Part shown: in pieces, positions 1 to 12,141 of the stretch
How positions within the stretch are numbered: the first letter of the stretch is position 1
Layout of the letters: each line of letters starts with the position of its first letter
DNA from: Paracentrotus lividus
Lineage: Eukaryota > Echinodermata > Echinoidea > Camarodonta > Echinidae
Direction: 5' to 3'
DNA: 64,000 bases
Assembly (NCBI GenBank): GCA_940671915.1
Contig: CALNVZ010003435.1
Coordinates: 16,825,372-16,889,371 of the forward strand
Made by a program: the position numbers and the translations under genes
The notes under the pieces: generated by a model
Told to the model about the DNA's origin: nothing
Seen by the model: the letters and a program-made list of their open reading frames with translations, nothing else
Databases searched by the model: none

Positions 1-5
1 AGAGA

Positions 6-55
<50 letters not shown>

Positions 56-75
56 AGAGAAAATAAATAGAGAGA
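1..75. repeat. (AG)n microsatellite
   Basis: Nearly uninterrupted AG dinucleotides from the first base to about 50, then a decaying purine-rich tail. The window edge cuts the tract, so its true length is unknown. ACAC-rich sequence follows at about 150-180. Confidence 0.95.
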
Positions 76-615
76 GAGGTGGAGAAGATTAATGAAGAAG
101 GATGAATAGGTGGAAAAGAGAGAGTGTGAAAATGCGAGAGCGAAACAAGTAACACACACCAACACTCACACCCACACCTACCAATACTTACGTCAAATAT
201 CTTACAGATGAATGTACGTGAATCTATATGATTTGGGCGTTCAATCTCCTTCTTTTAAAAAGAATCATGAGCCCCCATCTCTCTTCCCATACGTTCAAAC
301 TTTATTTTTTAACTTACCGCCTGACCAGTCTAGGTATTCCCCTCCCACAGGCTTGCCCTGTCCCTCCCACTGAACATTCCAGACCCCCTCCCTGCTCCTA
401 TGTTTCTATCTTGATATACCACTGCAGATACAGACATTTAAATAAAGGGTTAGTGGTCAGATGGAACGTATTGACGATAGGAAATGACCTAGAAGAATCG
501 AAGGAAATAAATTCGTGAAATGACTGACCATTACTCCTGCTTACGTGACAGTATTGTATAATCACGGGGTCAATGTCCAGAAGTAACGACTAAATGGCAA
601 GAAACTCGTCTCTAA
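76..615. other. gene-less stretch before the first MITE
   Basis: Purine-rich decay of the microsatellite to about 150, then unremarkable AT-rich DNA. One 96-codon open frame (228-518 +) has no exon signals, compositional shift or recognisable motif, and I do not call it a gene. Confidence 0.5.
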
Positions 616-866
616 TGCGGCGGTCACAACTCGCCATACCTTCGACGTGCAACTCCCTATGATGGATTTCGTAGAAAATTCGTGCAGCGGAGGTACCTTG
701 CAGGTACAATGCATGTACGACGTGCAGGAAATTTTTACAATACCCCTACTATAGAAACGCGGGAATCGCAGAAGTTGACCTAGGACCTGTGCGTGCATTG
801 CACATGCAACGCAGGCTACGTTGATGGCACCTGCCCCGTAGCCTACGACGAGTTGTGACCGCCGCA
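616..866 (+). mobile_element. 251-bp MITE, copy 1 (PIF/Harbinger-like)
   Basis: Non-autonomous DNA transposon with terminal inverted repeats: TGCGGCGGTCACAACTCG at the left end and its complement at 849-866. It is flanked by TAA (613-615) and TTA (867-869), which fits the TWA target-site duplication of PIF/Harbinger elements, with one base changed. The interior is GC-rich and full of short self-complementary GTAC/ACGT steps, unlike the AT-rich surroundings. The same 251-bp element recurs at 8162-8412 (inverted) and 50091-50341 (same orientation). Open frames running through it are by-products of its composition. Superfamily assignment rests on target site and end sequence only; no transposase is present. 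Confidence 0.88.
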
Positions 867-869
867 TTA

Positions 870-3800
870 GAGTAACAAACAACTTTCTCGACCGGGTTGC
901 CCTCAATACACTAATTCTGATACCATTTTATACACATCCAGGTCATGCCTTCATCTGCCCGAGAAAATAACTTCTTTTTTCCCTTTTTTTGATAACCATG
1001 CAAATTATTTATATTATGTGCGAACGTGGTTTTATTGTAGAGAAGTATGTTAGATGATTACAAATTTGCTAGTGTTGACATTGCCATTGTTGTCATAAAG
1101 TAGAAAACAAAATTTATTAATTTATAACGAAGTCTGATAATGTTGAGTCTTTTAATTGTATTTGTTCCTTCTAGAGCAATATACATGGACTTCTCTTCTA
1201 CTTCGACCCAGTTTCGGCAAATTTAAACATTCATTCGGTCGCGTTTTATTGTGGTTCACATTAGTAGTCTCACAGAACGTGAGATCTGAAACATGACTTA
1301 TTATTAATGCATGAGACTTGATAAGAAAACGACTGTGCGGTTGGATGTCGTAAAATAAAATGTACAGCATAACGCATTGATCCAGATCCACAGGAAATTT
1401 GTCATGTCATGTAATTAACTTTGATGGAAGTATGTATATCAATATTTTATTGGAATGTCAAGTATTTCCTATCCTCATCCATCAAATCTTTCATACCGGT
1501 TATTGTGGTTTAGTTTAAAAAATCATTTATTAATATATGAATATTGACGTGGTAGTTTACAGTACGTGTGTATGTTCGGTTTTATACAAAAACCGGTAAA
1601 AGGCATTCGTTATCAGGTACAATACAATAATGGCCAATGTAAAGTAAAAAAAAAATAATGATGAATGATTCTGATTAATAACTTCATTCGATGTTTCCAT
1701 GGCTACTAATGGTAATATTAAATCCACTATTATCCACGGCAGCTATGACTTCTGAATGTGAAAAGGAATAAATATATCGTGATTTACTACATTCCCCCCC
1801 CCCCCCCCTTCTTAACCAGCCAACGCTATGGTACAATATTTCCTGATCGTTCTAATTCTAGTAGGCCTATCACGATGGCCACCTTTACAAGTTTTAAAGA
1901 AAATATATTAATTATAACGGAGGCACTTTTCTGTCATTGTTTATCGGACGGATAACTAATTCGTTTTTTCAGAATGTTTCTCCTCTGACGAAGAGGGGGG
2001 GGGCGTATCGGAGGGCAAGGTGTGATGAATTTTAACCCGACCGAAGCAGCCTCTTCACGCCTGTGAGCCGTAACCTCACAAACAGGTTATGCTGAAGTCA
2101 CAATGACACTTACGTTGAGTTACGTTCATCGTTGCATCCTTTTTTTTTTATTCTGTGGATCCCCAGGGATGCTTTCCCATCATAGTATACAGTGGAATTG
2201 GAAATGAAGATGAAATACGAATAAAACAACAAAAACGTTTACTAACTAAATGTAAGTGTCTGTGTGACTGTGTGATTACGATGGCCCGGTTCAATGTTGA
2301 CTATGAACTTGAGATTCGAGGAGTCCAAACGTCACAACGGTCACACTCCATAGCAGTCTCCATAGAGTCATTTTGAAGCAATCTGTTTACTGCTTGACGA
2401 GTTTGCTACTTGACTCTTTCTACTGGCGTATTCACACATTAATCAAATTAAAAATGGGATCGGTCAGTGCAATTCATTACGCCAACGCCACATTTTAAAA
2501 TTATACTCATTTAAACATTCAGGATTACTAAGATTAGAAAACAATAAAATATAGTCAGAAAAGGAAAATAAGATAAATGCGAATAATTAATTTTGCTTGG
2601 GTTCATTTTTATCAAAGACAATTATTTTGGGATGTGAAAACGGGGATGATACATTTACCCGATCCACTTTTATTTTCATTTATTTTCATATTTCCATGTT
2701 ACTCATCGAATCAGTAATTAATCAATATAGAGTACTAATCTTCCTAACAGATTATGATAGGACCTGCATGAATCACAAGTAGATGAGAAGGCAACCTGTA
2801 GGCCCCTGTCATGACTGTGTCTTCACTGCGTATGCCGTTTTCATTTTACAAGTGAATACTGATACAGACAGTCGTAAGCAAATAGAAAGACAGGAATAAA
2901 AAATTGAAAATAACCTTCCCGTCCGGAAAACAATACAGTAGCTGATCGATCGTACCCATTACCTAATCGATTCCTTGTATGAGATACAGAGATATGGCAC
3001 TGCACTTTCGAGGAGTTCATATCAAAATATAGAAACTGATAGAAACGTTCCATATATCCCGACGCATATCACAATTTGAAATGAGTACTGGAAGGGATTT
3101 CACTTATACGAATCAAATTCGATGATGATATATCATTGCAGATGAATAGTTTGTTCCGCATTAGGCATGGTCCAACTTTAAAGTTTAAGAGTGCATCCAG
3201 ACAACTTTTATTAAACCAGGATGTAAATAATGACTCAAGCTATGATGGCTGTGAGGTGAAGCTTTGACCAAGAGTTTTTAAGTTCATGTCGTCATCAATT
3301 TATTGCACAGTTTCCTTCAGGAAAGCTGGCATTTTAACTTAGTATATACTAATGAATATCAGATGACTTGTGACGATATTTGTTTCTGTTTTTGTTGGTT
3401 TTTTTTTTTTTTTTAATATATACTTTTGCTCATCGATGTACATATTGATCAAACGAATATTGATATAGCTACCCGAAGAGTACAGCTATAAATATTCGTC
3501 TTAAAATCAAAGTCTACGTTGAAAGTGGAATTGTAGAGCTTTATAAAAGTTGTCATTTCAAATTTATATATCATGATATGCGGATGTATTTTTCGTTCAG
3601 GACCACCATCCCCAAATTCTTTAAAGTATATCACGACAGATTCATTATACCTAAACCTAACAATTTATTATTGTTGACAAACCAAACTATGTTACACATA
3701 TAGAGAGATTTCTATTTGGTTATTGTCAAAATTGTGCGCACAATAATCTTCATAACCGTTTTTGTTAGTTCGTTCGTTTGTTTGTTTGTGCCTGCACATA

Positions 3801-4882
3801 AGCCTATATTTTTTCATAACACCTGCCATTGGTATATATTGTTCGTATCACATATAAACCTCATTGAATATGATCCATTACTAGTATATAATTCAGGGTT
3901 GCACCGTAGATGCCTCTTTAAAATCCAAGCTGGTATCGGAAACTGGAATTTCTAGATGCTAGTGGCGTGCAACAGTCCGGATATTGAAACTCCATTTATA
4001 TGTTGGTTCTCATTGTTGTTGAAAGTCGGCTCAATATTGCAGTTACGTTCCAAATGCTTCATGTCATATTAAGATTTTCAATCTCTGAGCCTATCCCCAT
4101 ATACTCAAAATGATGTTGGTCGCAATCCTTTTAAAGGTCACAAATGGACCAAACGGGAGATTTGAAAGGAGTTTGAATATTGAACCGCATCTTCTGACAA
4201 TTTCCTTACAGACAAGCTACTTTCAAATATTTGCGTTATTAAATATATTGTGTGCTGAGAATCAGAAGGCCGTTAGCTTGTTACTTTAACACAGAGTTGT
4301 CGTCCGTTTTGCTTTAACTTTAGCATTACGTATTCAGTAGACATTCTTTGCTTCCACTCAAGTTTAATTTCTAAAATGTATGATTTGTTTACAGGCGTAT
4401 AACAAACTTTGCTATGCGAGCTTTTAATATTCCCACACTTATATATCACTTACATTACAGTATTTTGTACAATGTTGAAAACGTCTTCTTTCTGGTAGAA
4501 ATTGTGGAAAATTACTTACATTAAAAAAAAAAAAATCATCAACTCCTTGCGTATGCGATCTTACCATCTACACTATGGCTGGATGTGTAATATAAATAGG
4601 AGAAACGTTATGGATTTGTTTTGTCTATAAAAACATTAAGGCCTAAGAAACACGATCGTGGTGATTTGCAATGAACGCTGTGCCGAGTTTATTCTCTCCG
4701 CACGTCTATGTCCTACGTGATGTACCTTTTAGGCTAGAAAAAAAGAAGGACTCCGGTGCATTTCCATAATTATAAACGGTATTGTATGATGACATGTAGG
4801 GCAAGCGAAAATAAGTCTAACAGCGTTCTCTATGTTGCAACTCCCCGACAGGGTCCCTTTAACTGATTGATATCATCTACTT
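870..4882. other. gene-less AT-rich stretch
   Basis: About 4 kb with no exon-like segment that I can support. It contains homopolymers (15 C at 1794-1808, 16 T at 3399-3414) and only short, composition-driven open frames. A GC-richer patch at about 1990-2100 shows no coding pattern. It could be intergenic or intronic. Confidence 0.5.
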
Positions 4883-5690
4883 TAGATGTGAACCTCGTAC
4901 ATTCTGCATGTTCAATCAAAGTTTTGCCGCAGCTCTCTCGAAAAGAGACTATTTACATTAACTTGCAGGCTGATGATGCTGCTCTTGAAAACATAATAAG
5001 CTTATGAGAGGTATATCCAACGTAGCGGTGAAAATACGTGTTCATCTTCGGTAGACAGACCATATTATATTCTGCATGTTTTCTTGCCGTAGCTATGTCG
5101 AAAAGAGACTATTTCAATTGACTTGTAGGCTGATGATGATGCTGCTCTTGAAAAAAATAAAAAAATATGAGAGGTATGTCCGACGTAGCTGTAACAATAG
5201 TTCATCTTCGGTAGATGTGAACCTCGCACATTGTGTATGCTTAATCAAAGTTGTGCCGCAGCTCTGTCGAAACGAGACTTTTTTAATTGACTGGCAGGCT
5301 GATGATGCTGCTCTTGAAAAAAAAAAACATTCAGCTAGTGAAAGGTTGTCCGACATAACAGTAAGAATATTTCATCTTCGGTAGATGTGAATAAAAGGAA
5401 TGTCCAAGTACTGTTGCAGCTCGGTCGAAACCAAACTATTTTGAATTGAACTGTTGACAGTTGGTGCTGATCTTAATGAACTTATAATAAGTTTGACCGA
5501 CGTTGCAGTAACAATAATTTATCTTCGTTAGAACCTATTATTATTCTATATTTTGATGAATGTCGAAGTGGTGCAACAGCGTTGTGGAAGCAAGATATAC
5601 GTTAAATCATCTCGTTGCTTGTTTGCGCTGCTCGTGATGACAATTAGCTTGCAAGAGGTTTGTGCAAGATATCAATGACAACATAATATA
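4883..5690. repeat. ~160-bp tandem repeat, five degenerate copies
   Basis: Units begin near 4883, 5052, 5212, 5382 and 5529, each opening with TAGATGTGAACCTCG or a decayed form. Within each unit the same order recurs: CCGCAGCTCTGTCGAAA, then AGGCTGATGATGCTGCTCTT, an A-rich run, GAGGTATGTCCGACGTAG, and TTCATCTTCGG before the next unit. Spacing is 147-170 bp. Copies 1-3 are the most alike; the fourth and fifth decay progressively towards the right. Open frames crossing two units are not convincing genes, because unit length is not a constant multiple of three and A-runs differ in length. Confidence 0.9.
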
Positions 5691-6098
5691 GTCCATTGAG
5701 GGCCATCGTATGCAGTAGCTGAAATAGGGAAAGGGAATTCTTACCATTAATACAATGGCCCCAACATCCTTATAGACATCCTGCACTTAATTGATGTTCC
5801 TTCTTGACTAGAACGTTTCAACTGTAAACTGTCCACCTTCTCCAAACCGTTACCTCACAATCATCTGCTTGAGTTGTTTTTCCCTTTCCACTTAACGTTT
5901 CATCGAGCAGGCACACACTTAGTTGGCATAATTGCTGTTTCATTAATATTAAGATGTGGGGAGGCTATACATGGTTTGTGAACCAAAATAAGGCCGACGA
6001 AGTCCTAGGTATGACCTGAAATCGTTATGTTGATTCAGTATTTAAAAAAAGAAGCTCTGCATGGGACCACTCATAACTTGGCTTTTCACTATCTACCG
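5691..6098. other. short gene-less stretch
   Basis: Nothing recognised between the tandem repeat and the long palindrome. Confidence 0.4.
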
Positions 6099-6904
6099 AG
6101 TGAGTAAAATAAAAATTTACACCTAGAAAAATGCCAATAAAAAGAAAACCAATTTATATATCCTAAATTATCTTACATATCCTGAAAGAGTAACTCCTCC
6201 CGCATCTACTGGTACCATTTTTGTGTGGTATGTCTTTACGCTTGGATGAACACGATGGATTGTTTGTGAACATGCAAATTTCGAATTGTGCCAGGGTGAG
6301 GATGAAATTAAATCAAGAGAAGCTGACAAAAAAGCAACTCCATCATGAGTAAAATAGCATAACTTTTTAACGAAAATGTCTTCCGCTTAATAACTTGGCA
6401 GGGGTGTTGTTACACATATTGACTACATTTTGTATGAAAATGAGATAAATCTGTAGAGTCAGGCATGAGTGAGCACGCGTCAAAGACAAAATAATCTCTT
6501 TTCAAAAGTATTAGGAGGCCTTTTTTAGGTCTGTCAGTGGCAATTTACTCTTTGATGTGTACTCATTCTTGCATTACTTGACGAGTCAATCTAATTTTCA
6601 TACAAAATGTAATCAATATGTGTCACAACACCCCTGCTAAGTTACAAGCCGGAAGACATTTTCGTTAAAAAGTTATGCTATTTTTTTCATGATGGAGTTG
6701 CTTTTTTGTCAGCTTTTGTTGTTTCAATTTCATCCCCACCCTGGCACAATTCGAAATTTGCACGTAAAGGCATACCACACAAAAATGGTACCAGAAGATG
6801 CGGGAGGAGTTACTCTTTCAGAATATGTGAAATAATTTAGGGTATATAAATTGATTTTCTCTTTATTGAGATTTTTCTAGGTGTAAAGTTTTTTTTGACT
6901 CACT
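6099..6904. mobile_element. 806-bp near-perfect palindromic (foldback) element
   Basis: Two arms of about 390 bp are reverse complements of each other, meeting near 6500 with only a ~20-base spacer. The ends are GTGAGT (6100-6105) and ACTCAC (6898-6903). Matching landmarks include ACACCTAGAAAAAT against ATTTTTCTAGGTGT, CTGAAAGAGTAACTCCTCCC against its complement near 6808-6827, and TGGCAGGGGTGTTGT against its complement near 6630. The arms differ by scattered substitutions and small indels, so this is an aged hairpin element rather than a recent fold-back artefact. I see no convincing target-site duplication and no coding capacity. Confidence 0.9.
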
Positions 6905-8158
6905 ACACACTGCGTAAACACAATCCTAGTTAAAATCCTTTGTGCAACTACACTGTTCAAAGGTTAAAGAGAGTGAAACGCATTTAGTTCAATTTAAGCA
7001 GATCTGCCCTCGTAAAGATGTGCGTCTGAACTTCACGTGCATGTCTTTTTACCTCTCACTCCATCCTTTGAATATTTGGTGTATAGAAAAGCACCTATCA
7101 TGCTCATCGGAGGGTAGTTTAACCCGATCGTGGCACATTTTAAACTGTTCGATAATCACATGGTTAATGGACAATTTACGTCTGGTCCATATTGTTTTTA
7201 CTAGACCGAACGAAATTCAAACGAAATGTCTTGGCCTTTCACCTAGTTCAATCCCAGACACTCGTGTTATCGATTTAAGATATCCAGGGACTGAATTAAC
7301 AATCCCCAATTTCTATTTGAAAATTCATAGGGGAAAAAAGATTAAATAAATATGAAATGACTCGAATACGCTAGTGGTAGACAATAGTCTTCATCAAATT
7401 TTGTGCAATTTTCATAATTCCCAGTGCTCTTAGGACAATCGCATTAATTAATTGAAGTAATCGCCGTTGAATTGTCCCATCCACTGATCAGCATTTTACT
7501 TTAGGTAAATGGGCAATAGTTTAATACTCTCGATGAATCTAATTCATTTCAATTCGAAATGTAAAGGTCAACTATCATTCCCTTCAATCAATCATATTAA
7601 GCTTGGTATTGTATTAACTCTTTGTGTACTACGTTGTGCTGAATTTTGCAGAGACTCACTCACATAACCCAAGTAAACAGTATATCATCCATATGCAAGA
7701 GTTATGTCTTTCAGTGCTTCTTTTGAATGAAAAATTGTCGTGACTTTCTATACTGTATTTTATCCCCAACTTTGTTTCAAGATTCATTATAGTATACTTT
7801 ACAATCACATATGATACATAAAGCTTAAATTTTTGTTGAATAAAGTTTGTATCTTGCACTCATTTACAGCTAATTTCTCTTGTCGAAGGATGTACCGTAA
7901 ATTAGAACAGCTTTCAGGAAATGAATTTCGTCGCATTTTGTCAACTGGTTCACGTTGTTTTTGTCACTATGATTTCACAAAAAAAATACAGCATCTTAAT
8001 CTAGGTTATTGGGTGTTTCTCTTCGGTAAAACAATCATGTACATATATAGCAGGTTGACTTGCTATCATATATATTTGCACTCTATTATCTCTGCATTAA
8101 TCAAAGAGAGCATGCTTGCATAAAATTCTTGTTTTGAAATAGGTTAACTGACATGTGC
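6905..8158. other. gene-less stretch
   Basis: An open frame of 135 codons (6942-7349 +) starts just outside the palindrome. It has no recognisable domain, no splice consensus and ordinary AT-rich composition. I cannot support a gene; it may be chance. Confidence 0.45.
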
Positions 8159-8161
8159 TTA

Positions 8162-8412
8162 TGCGGCGGTCACAACTCGCCCTAGGCTACGGGGCACGTG
8201 CCATCAACGTAGCCTGCGTTGCATGTGCAATGCACGCACAGGTCCTGGGTCAACTTCTGCGATTCCTGCGTTTCTGTAGTAAGGGTATTGTAAAAACTTC
8301 CAGCACGTCGTACATGCATTGTACCTGCAAGGTACCTCCGCTGCACGAATTTTCTACGAAATCCATCGTAGGGAGTTGCACGTAGAAGGTACGGCGAGTT
8401 GTGACCGCCGCA
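8162..8412 (-). mobile_element. 251-bp MITE, copy 2 (inverted)
   Basis: Same element as 616-866 in reverse orientation and exactly the same length. Both ends carry the TGCGGCGGTCACAACTCG terminal repeat, and it is flanked by perfect TTA duplications (8159-8161 and 8413-8415). The perfect target duplication makes this the best-defined copy and supports a TWA-specific, PIF/Harbinger-like transposase acting in trans. Confidence 0.93.
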
Positions 8413-8415
8413 TTA

Positions 8416-11400
8416 CATTATGTGTGAAGTGCATGATTTTTGCATGTGTAACTTCAAAGTATACCGCAGTGATATTTGATAAATAACAAATCATGCAAAT
8501 AGGGCTTTGTTATGATGCTGACACCTTTTCCAAAGTACATGTTGTGGATGTATTTTCACTTTTTAACAGGAACATATTGAATGGAAACACGAGTATGTGT
8601 GTCAATGTATTACTTTCTATGATTGTGAACAGGGGAGGAGGCACAATATACATACGAGAGTTTTACATGTTTTATGCGTGACAAGTATCAAAGATGACGG
8701 AGGATATTTTTTAATTTTGAGAAAGAATCGTAATTGGTTATGTCCTTTTATAAAACATAAACGATTTCTTGTTTGTTTCCAGATATAACTTTAAATGGCA
8801 TCTTACATTGAGATGCAGTTATTTTTTAAAGGAACAATCTATTTTGGTTAGCTACGTATAAGAAAGAATGGATAAGGCATGATATAAGTTTAAGAAGGCG
8901 ACGTGTTTTCTATGAGGTGAAAAGAAGAAACATCAAGAAAAATATGGATTAAAAAGAGGATATATAACTTAAACCCTATATGACAAAGAGTGAGAACAAG
9001 GGATGGAAAATGAGAGAGAGAGAGAGATCGACAGACAGACAGACAGATACAGATATAAAATGATAAGCATGATACAGATAAGGGGTGGAGAGAGAAAGAG
9101 ATGAAAATGGAAAATACATCAACAGCAAAACAAACTATTAAGCGTGACCTGATCTGACATAGACTCGACTAGTCCCAAACATCATCACCCAATCTGAAAA
9201 CATATCACATACACGCAGATAAGGTATCCATCATCCCGCCTCAGCAAATCTAACCAAAAGAGATCAACAAAACAGAAGTAAAATGGAAAGAACTTCCAAA
9301 TGGAATTCACATCGATAATAATTTTCATCTCGCGGAGATTCACAAAGCAGGTGGGATATTGGTTTTCGAAGGCGGGAAAGAAATCCGTTCAAATGTCAAG
9401 GGGGTCCGTACACTTGTCGACCTGTAACACATTTCCAATACGATAGCCCACGGGTATACCTTATTTCGACCTATGTCTTGGGGGCGGGTGCCCTCGATAG
9501 GCATGTGTGTGGGGCAAGCGCGGCGATTTCATGTCACGACTGGGGGGAAGACGGAAACACCCGAAAGTGAAAAATAATACATTCAAAATTCGCATACTTC
9601 GCACATTATGCAGAAATTAATGAAAATGTTTGCGAGCGCGAAGCGCGAGCCGAAACATTTAGCATTGTATTTGACATACATTTGACCTCTTTATTAATAT
9701 CACAAGCTAATCACTACATAATGTTAAGTTTTAAAAATGATGGGGGGATGATCCCCCCAGAAAAAAATCACAACATGGTGTGGGGTGTCTTTTGCGGTGG
9801 TTCAGGAATTTAGATTTAAAGGGACAATTTTCTTTGGTCCCTGCTGTGTAACCATTTAGTGTTGAGCACAATTTTTGTTTATTTTTTTATATATATATAT
9901 ATATGGTATGATGTTCTTTATCTCTACCGAAAACACGATTTGTATTATTAACAATAATGATATTGATATTTTATTGAGCTATGTTATTTTACTGCTACCC
10001 TGCATGTACCATTTAAAGTCCTGAGCGCTCTCACCTTATGTTGTCAATTTGTTAATATGCACTGCCTTATTTGTCATGCTTTACAGAGTATTTTTGCTCC
10101 TTTATTGCTCTTTGATATCAATAAAGTGATGTCCGAACAAGCATTTGTATTCCGAATTCTTAACAAAAAATATGTAGGCCTATATGGCTAAAGATCCCCG
10201 TGGAATAATGCACTTCATGCATATATATCTCTTCGAACCCAGGTGTAGCATTGTGGTACCTGAGACGAAAATAGCGATGTTGTTATAATGTTGGGCCTCA
10301 CACATTGTACATGTCATAATGAGAGAATGCGGCCTTCGGGCGTCATTAAAGTGAAACTACCGTTCTGGTCATGACACTGAAATGTGGAAGACACTGTCTA
10401 AAAGTGATTTGGAGGGGTTGATAACATTTAACCTAAGCATTATTTTGTGCTGTAAGGTTTTGGAATCGCCAAAATGATAAGATATTAACCCAATTCAGCT
10501 TCGAGTCACACGCACTTACACAGAAATGCATGTATGGGGCAACACAAAATGCTCGGGACCCAAACATGTTAGCTGTGTGATATATTTTGGATTTTGGATT
10601 GGATTTTTATTATGACTATTAGGGCATTTGAAGCAATCTTTTCTTGTGAAGCTTTTTATTATGATATTCTTCCCAAATATCATGAAAATAGCAGGAAAGC
10701 TCACTATAATTTTCTTCATCTCTCCTACACCTTCCCACTACTTTAGATTCCCTTTAATAATGATTGTGATTAAAAGTGAGCCTAATTATAAGTTTCATGC
10801 CAAGGAATGTAATTACATCGGTAATTGAAAATGGATATAGTGTCGCTGGAATGAGTAACCTGGGATTGGCCTAAATATAATACACGTCCAGAAGACAATG
10901 GTAGAAACTAGGTCAAGCTTTATCCAATCAATCACTACAGTAGTTCTTATATTACTGTGTACGCTGATTTACTTTAACCAAGTATGCATGCACATTTAAC
11001 GATTTTGTTTTTAAATAATTGGGTGTTTAGCACACTATTTGACACGCAAACATAAATGTAAGTGATATGATTCAACATTCTTTATATTATTGCACTTTTT
11101 TAAGAGATATTTTTATTTTAATATCTCATTATAGTTTTAAAGTATTTCTATTCGGTATTAGAGCAATTTCCATATAATTGGACTTCATTGTTTTTGGTTT
11201 TATTTCATTCATAATTTACGTTTTTATTTTGTTTTCTTAATATCTATTCATTATTCGAAATTGTTTTCAATTGTTTTTGATTTATTTTTGGAGTTGCTGT
11301 TTTAGATGAAAGGGGAGGGATGAGCCCTACTCTGTCCATTGCCCCCCCCCCCTCTCCATCCCCTCCCCAATCTATTTTAAGGTGAAATTCTATCCCTAGA

Positions 11401-12141
11401 AAGCGTCTCACACGGGTGGGACCCCTGGGTAATGGCAAGCCAGGCAGGCGACGAGTCCCTCTCAATCCCGCCCATTGATTTTCGTGGACTGACATTTAGC
11501 CTGCTAACGTGTGTCTCTAGCCGAGGGACACCATTTGATTAGAGCGACGTGTCTGTGGAAACCAAACCCCTGACCACCACCGTCAATCAAAACAAATCCT
11601 CAAATGACCTTATTTTCCCTTCAAAAGAAAAAAGAAGAAACACTCAACATGCCGTTGGTTCTTTCCCTTCAAGTCCTGTTCCCACCTGTGGATGTTATTC
11701 ACCTATTTTTGAAAGTTTTCGTAATTAACCTATATTGTTCGTAGTACACTGAGATGAGTTGTGCAATATGTACGTAAACAATACGCACGAAATTATTGAA
11801 TCGTTATGCAATCTTTGTACCCGAGGATGTCTGTTTTGAAAAGTTAAACCTCCAAAATATTCAAAATATTAGGACGTTTACATATATTTTTTTAATGGAT
11901 GAATAAAGCACAAGCTGAGCTTAAACAAAACAAACGAATTGATTATTATTGTGATGATTTATACTAAGTGCGAAGTGCTGGAGAAAAAAATGAATATCAA
12001 ATTGATCGTTAATCAGTGCGAATTATTAATATTATTTTAACCTTGACCGCAATGGCGTCACTAGTACCTTTAAATATTTTCTTTATTAGAAAATCGATAG
12101 CCATTAAAAAAGCAAGTAGAAAGGTTTTCATTATTCCTTAA
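8416..12141. other. gene-less stretch with simple repeats
   Basis: Contains a GA/CAGA microsatellite (about 9011-9050), a (TA)n run (about 9889-9904), a GC-richer block at 9390-9560 and a repeat-like segment at 9600-9830. A C-run flanked by purine/pyrimidine-biased sequence lies near 11340-11380. No exon candidate with both splice signals was found. Confidence 0.45.
9600..9830. repeat. probable interspersed-repeat fragment
   Basis: Contains the self-complementary-looking GCGAGCGCGAAGCGCGAGC (9634-9652) and, further on, a GGGGGGATGATCCCCCC palindrome (about 9741-9757). Such GC-rich motifs in AT-rich DNA look like part of a dispersed repeat. No second copy is in this window, so the call is an inference. 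Confidence 0.35.

Noticed and set aside
562..906. 114-codon minus-strand frame
   Set aside because: Spans MITE copy 1; same artefact as above.
6942..7349. 135-codon frame
   Set aside because: Long for this window, but no domain, ordinary AT-rich composition and no exon signals; it remains possible but unsupported.
8155..8385. 76-codon open frame
   Set aside because: It lies wholly within the 251-bp MITE and reflects its GC-rich palindromic composition; the same frame appears in the other copies.
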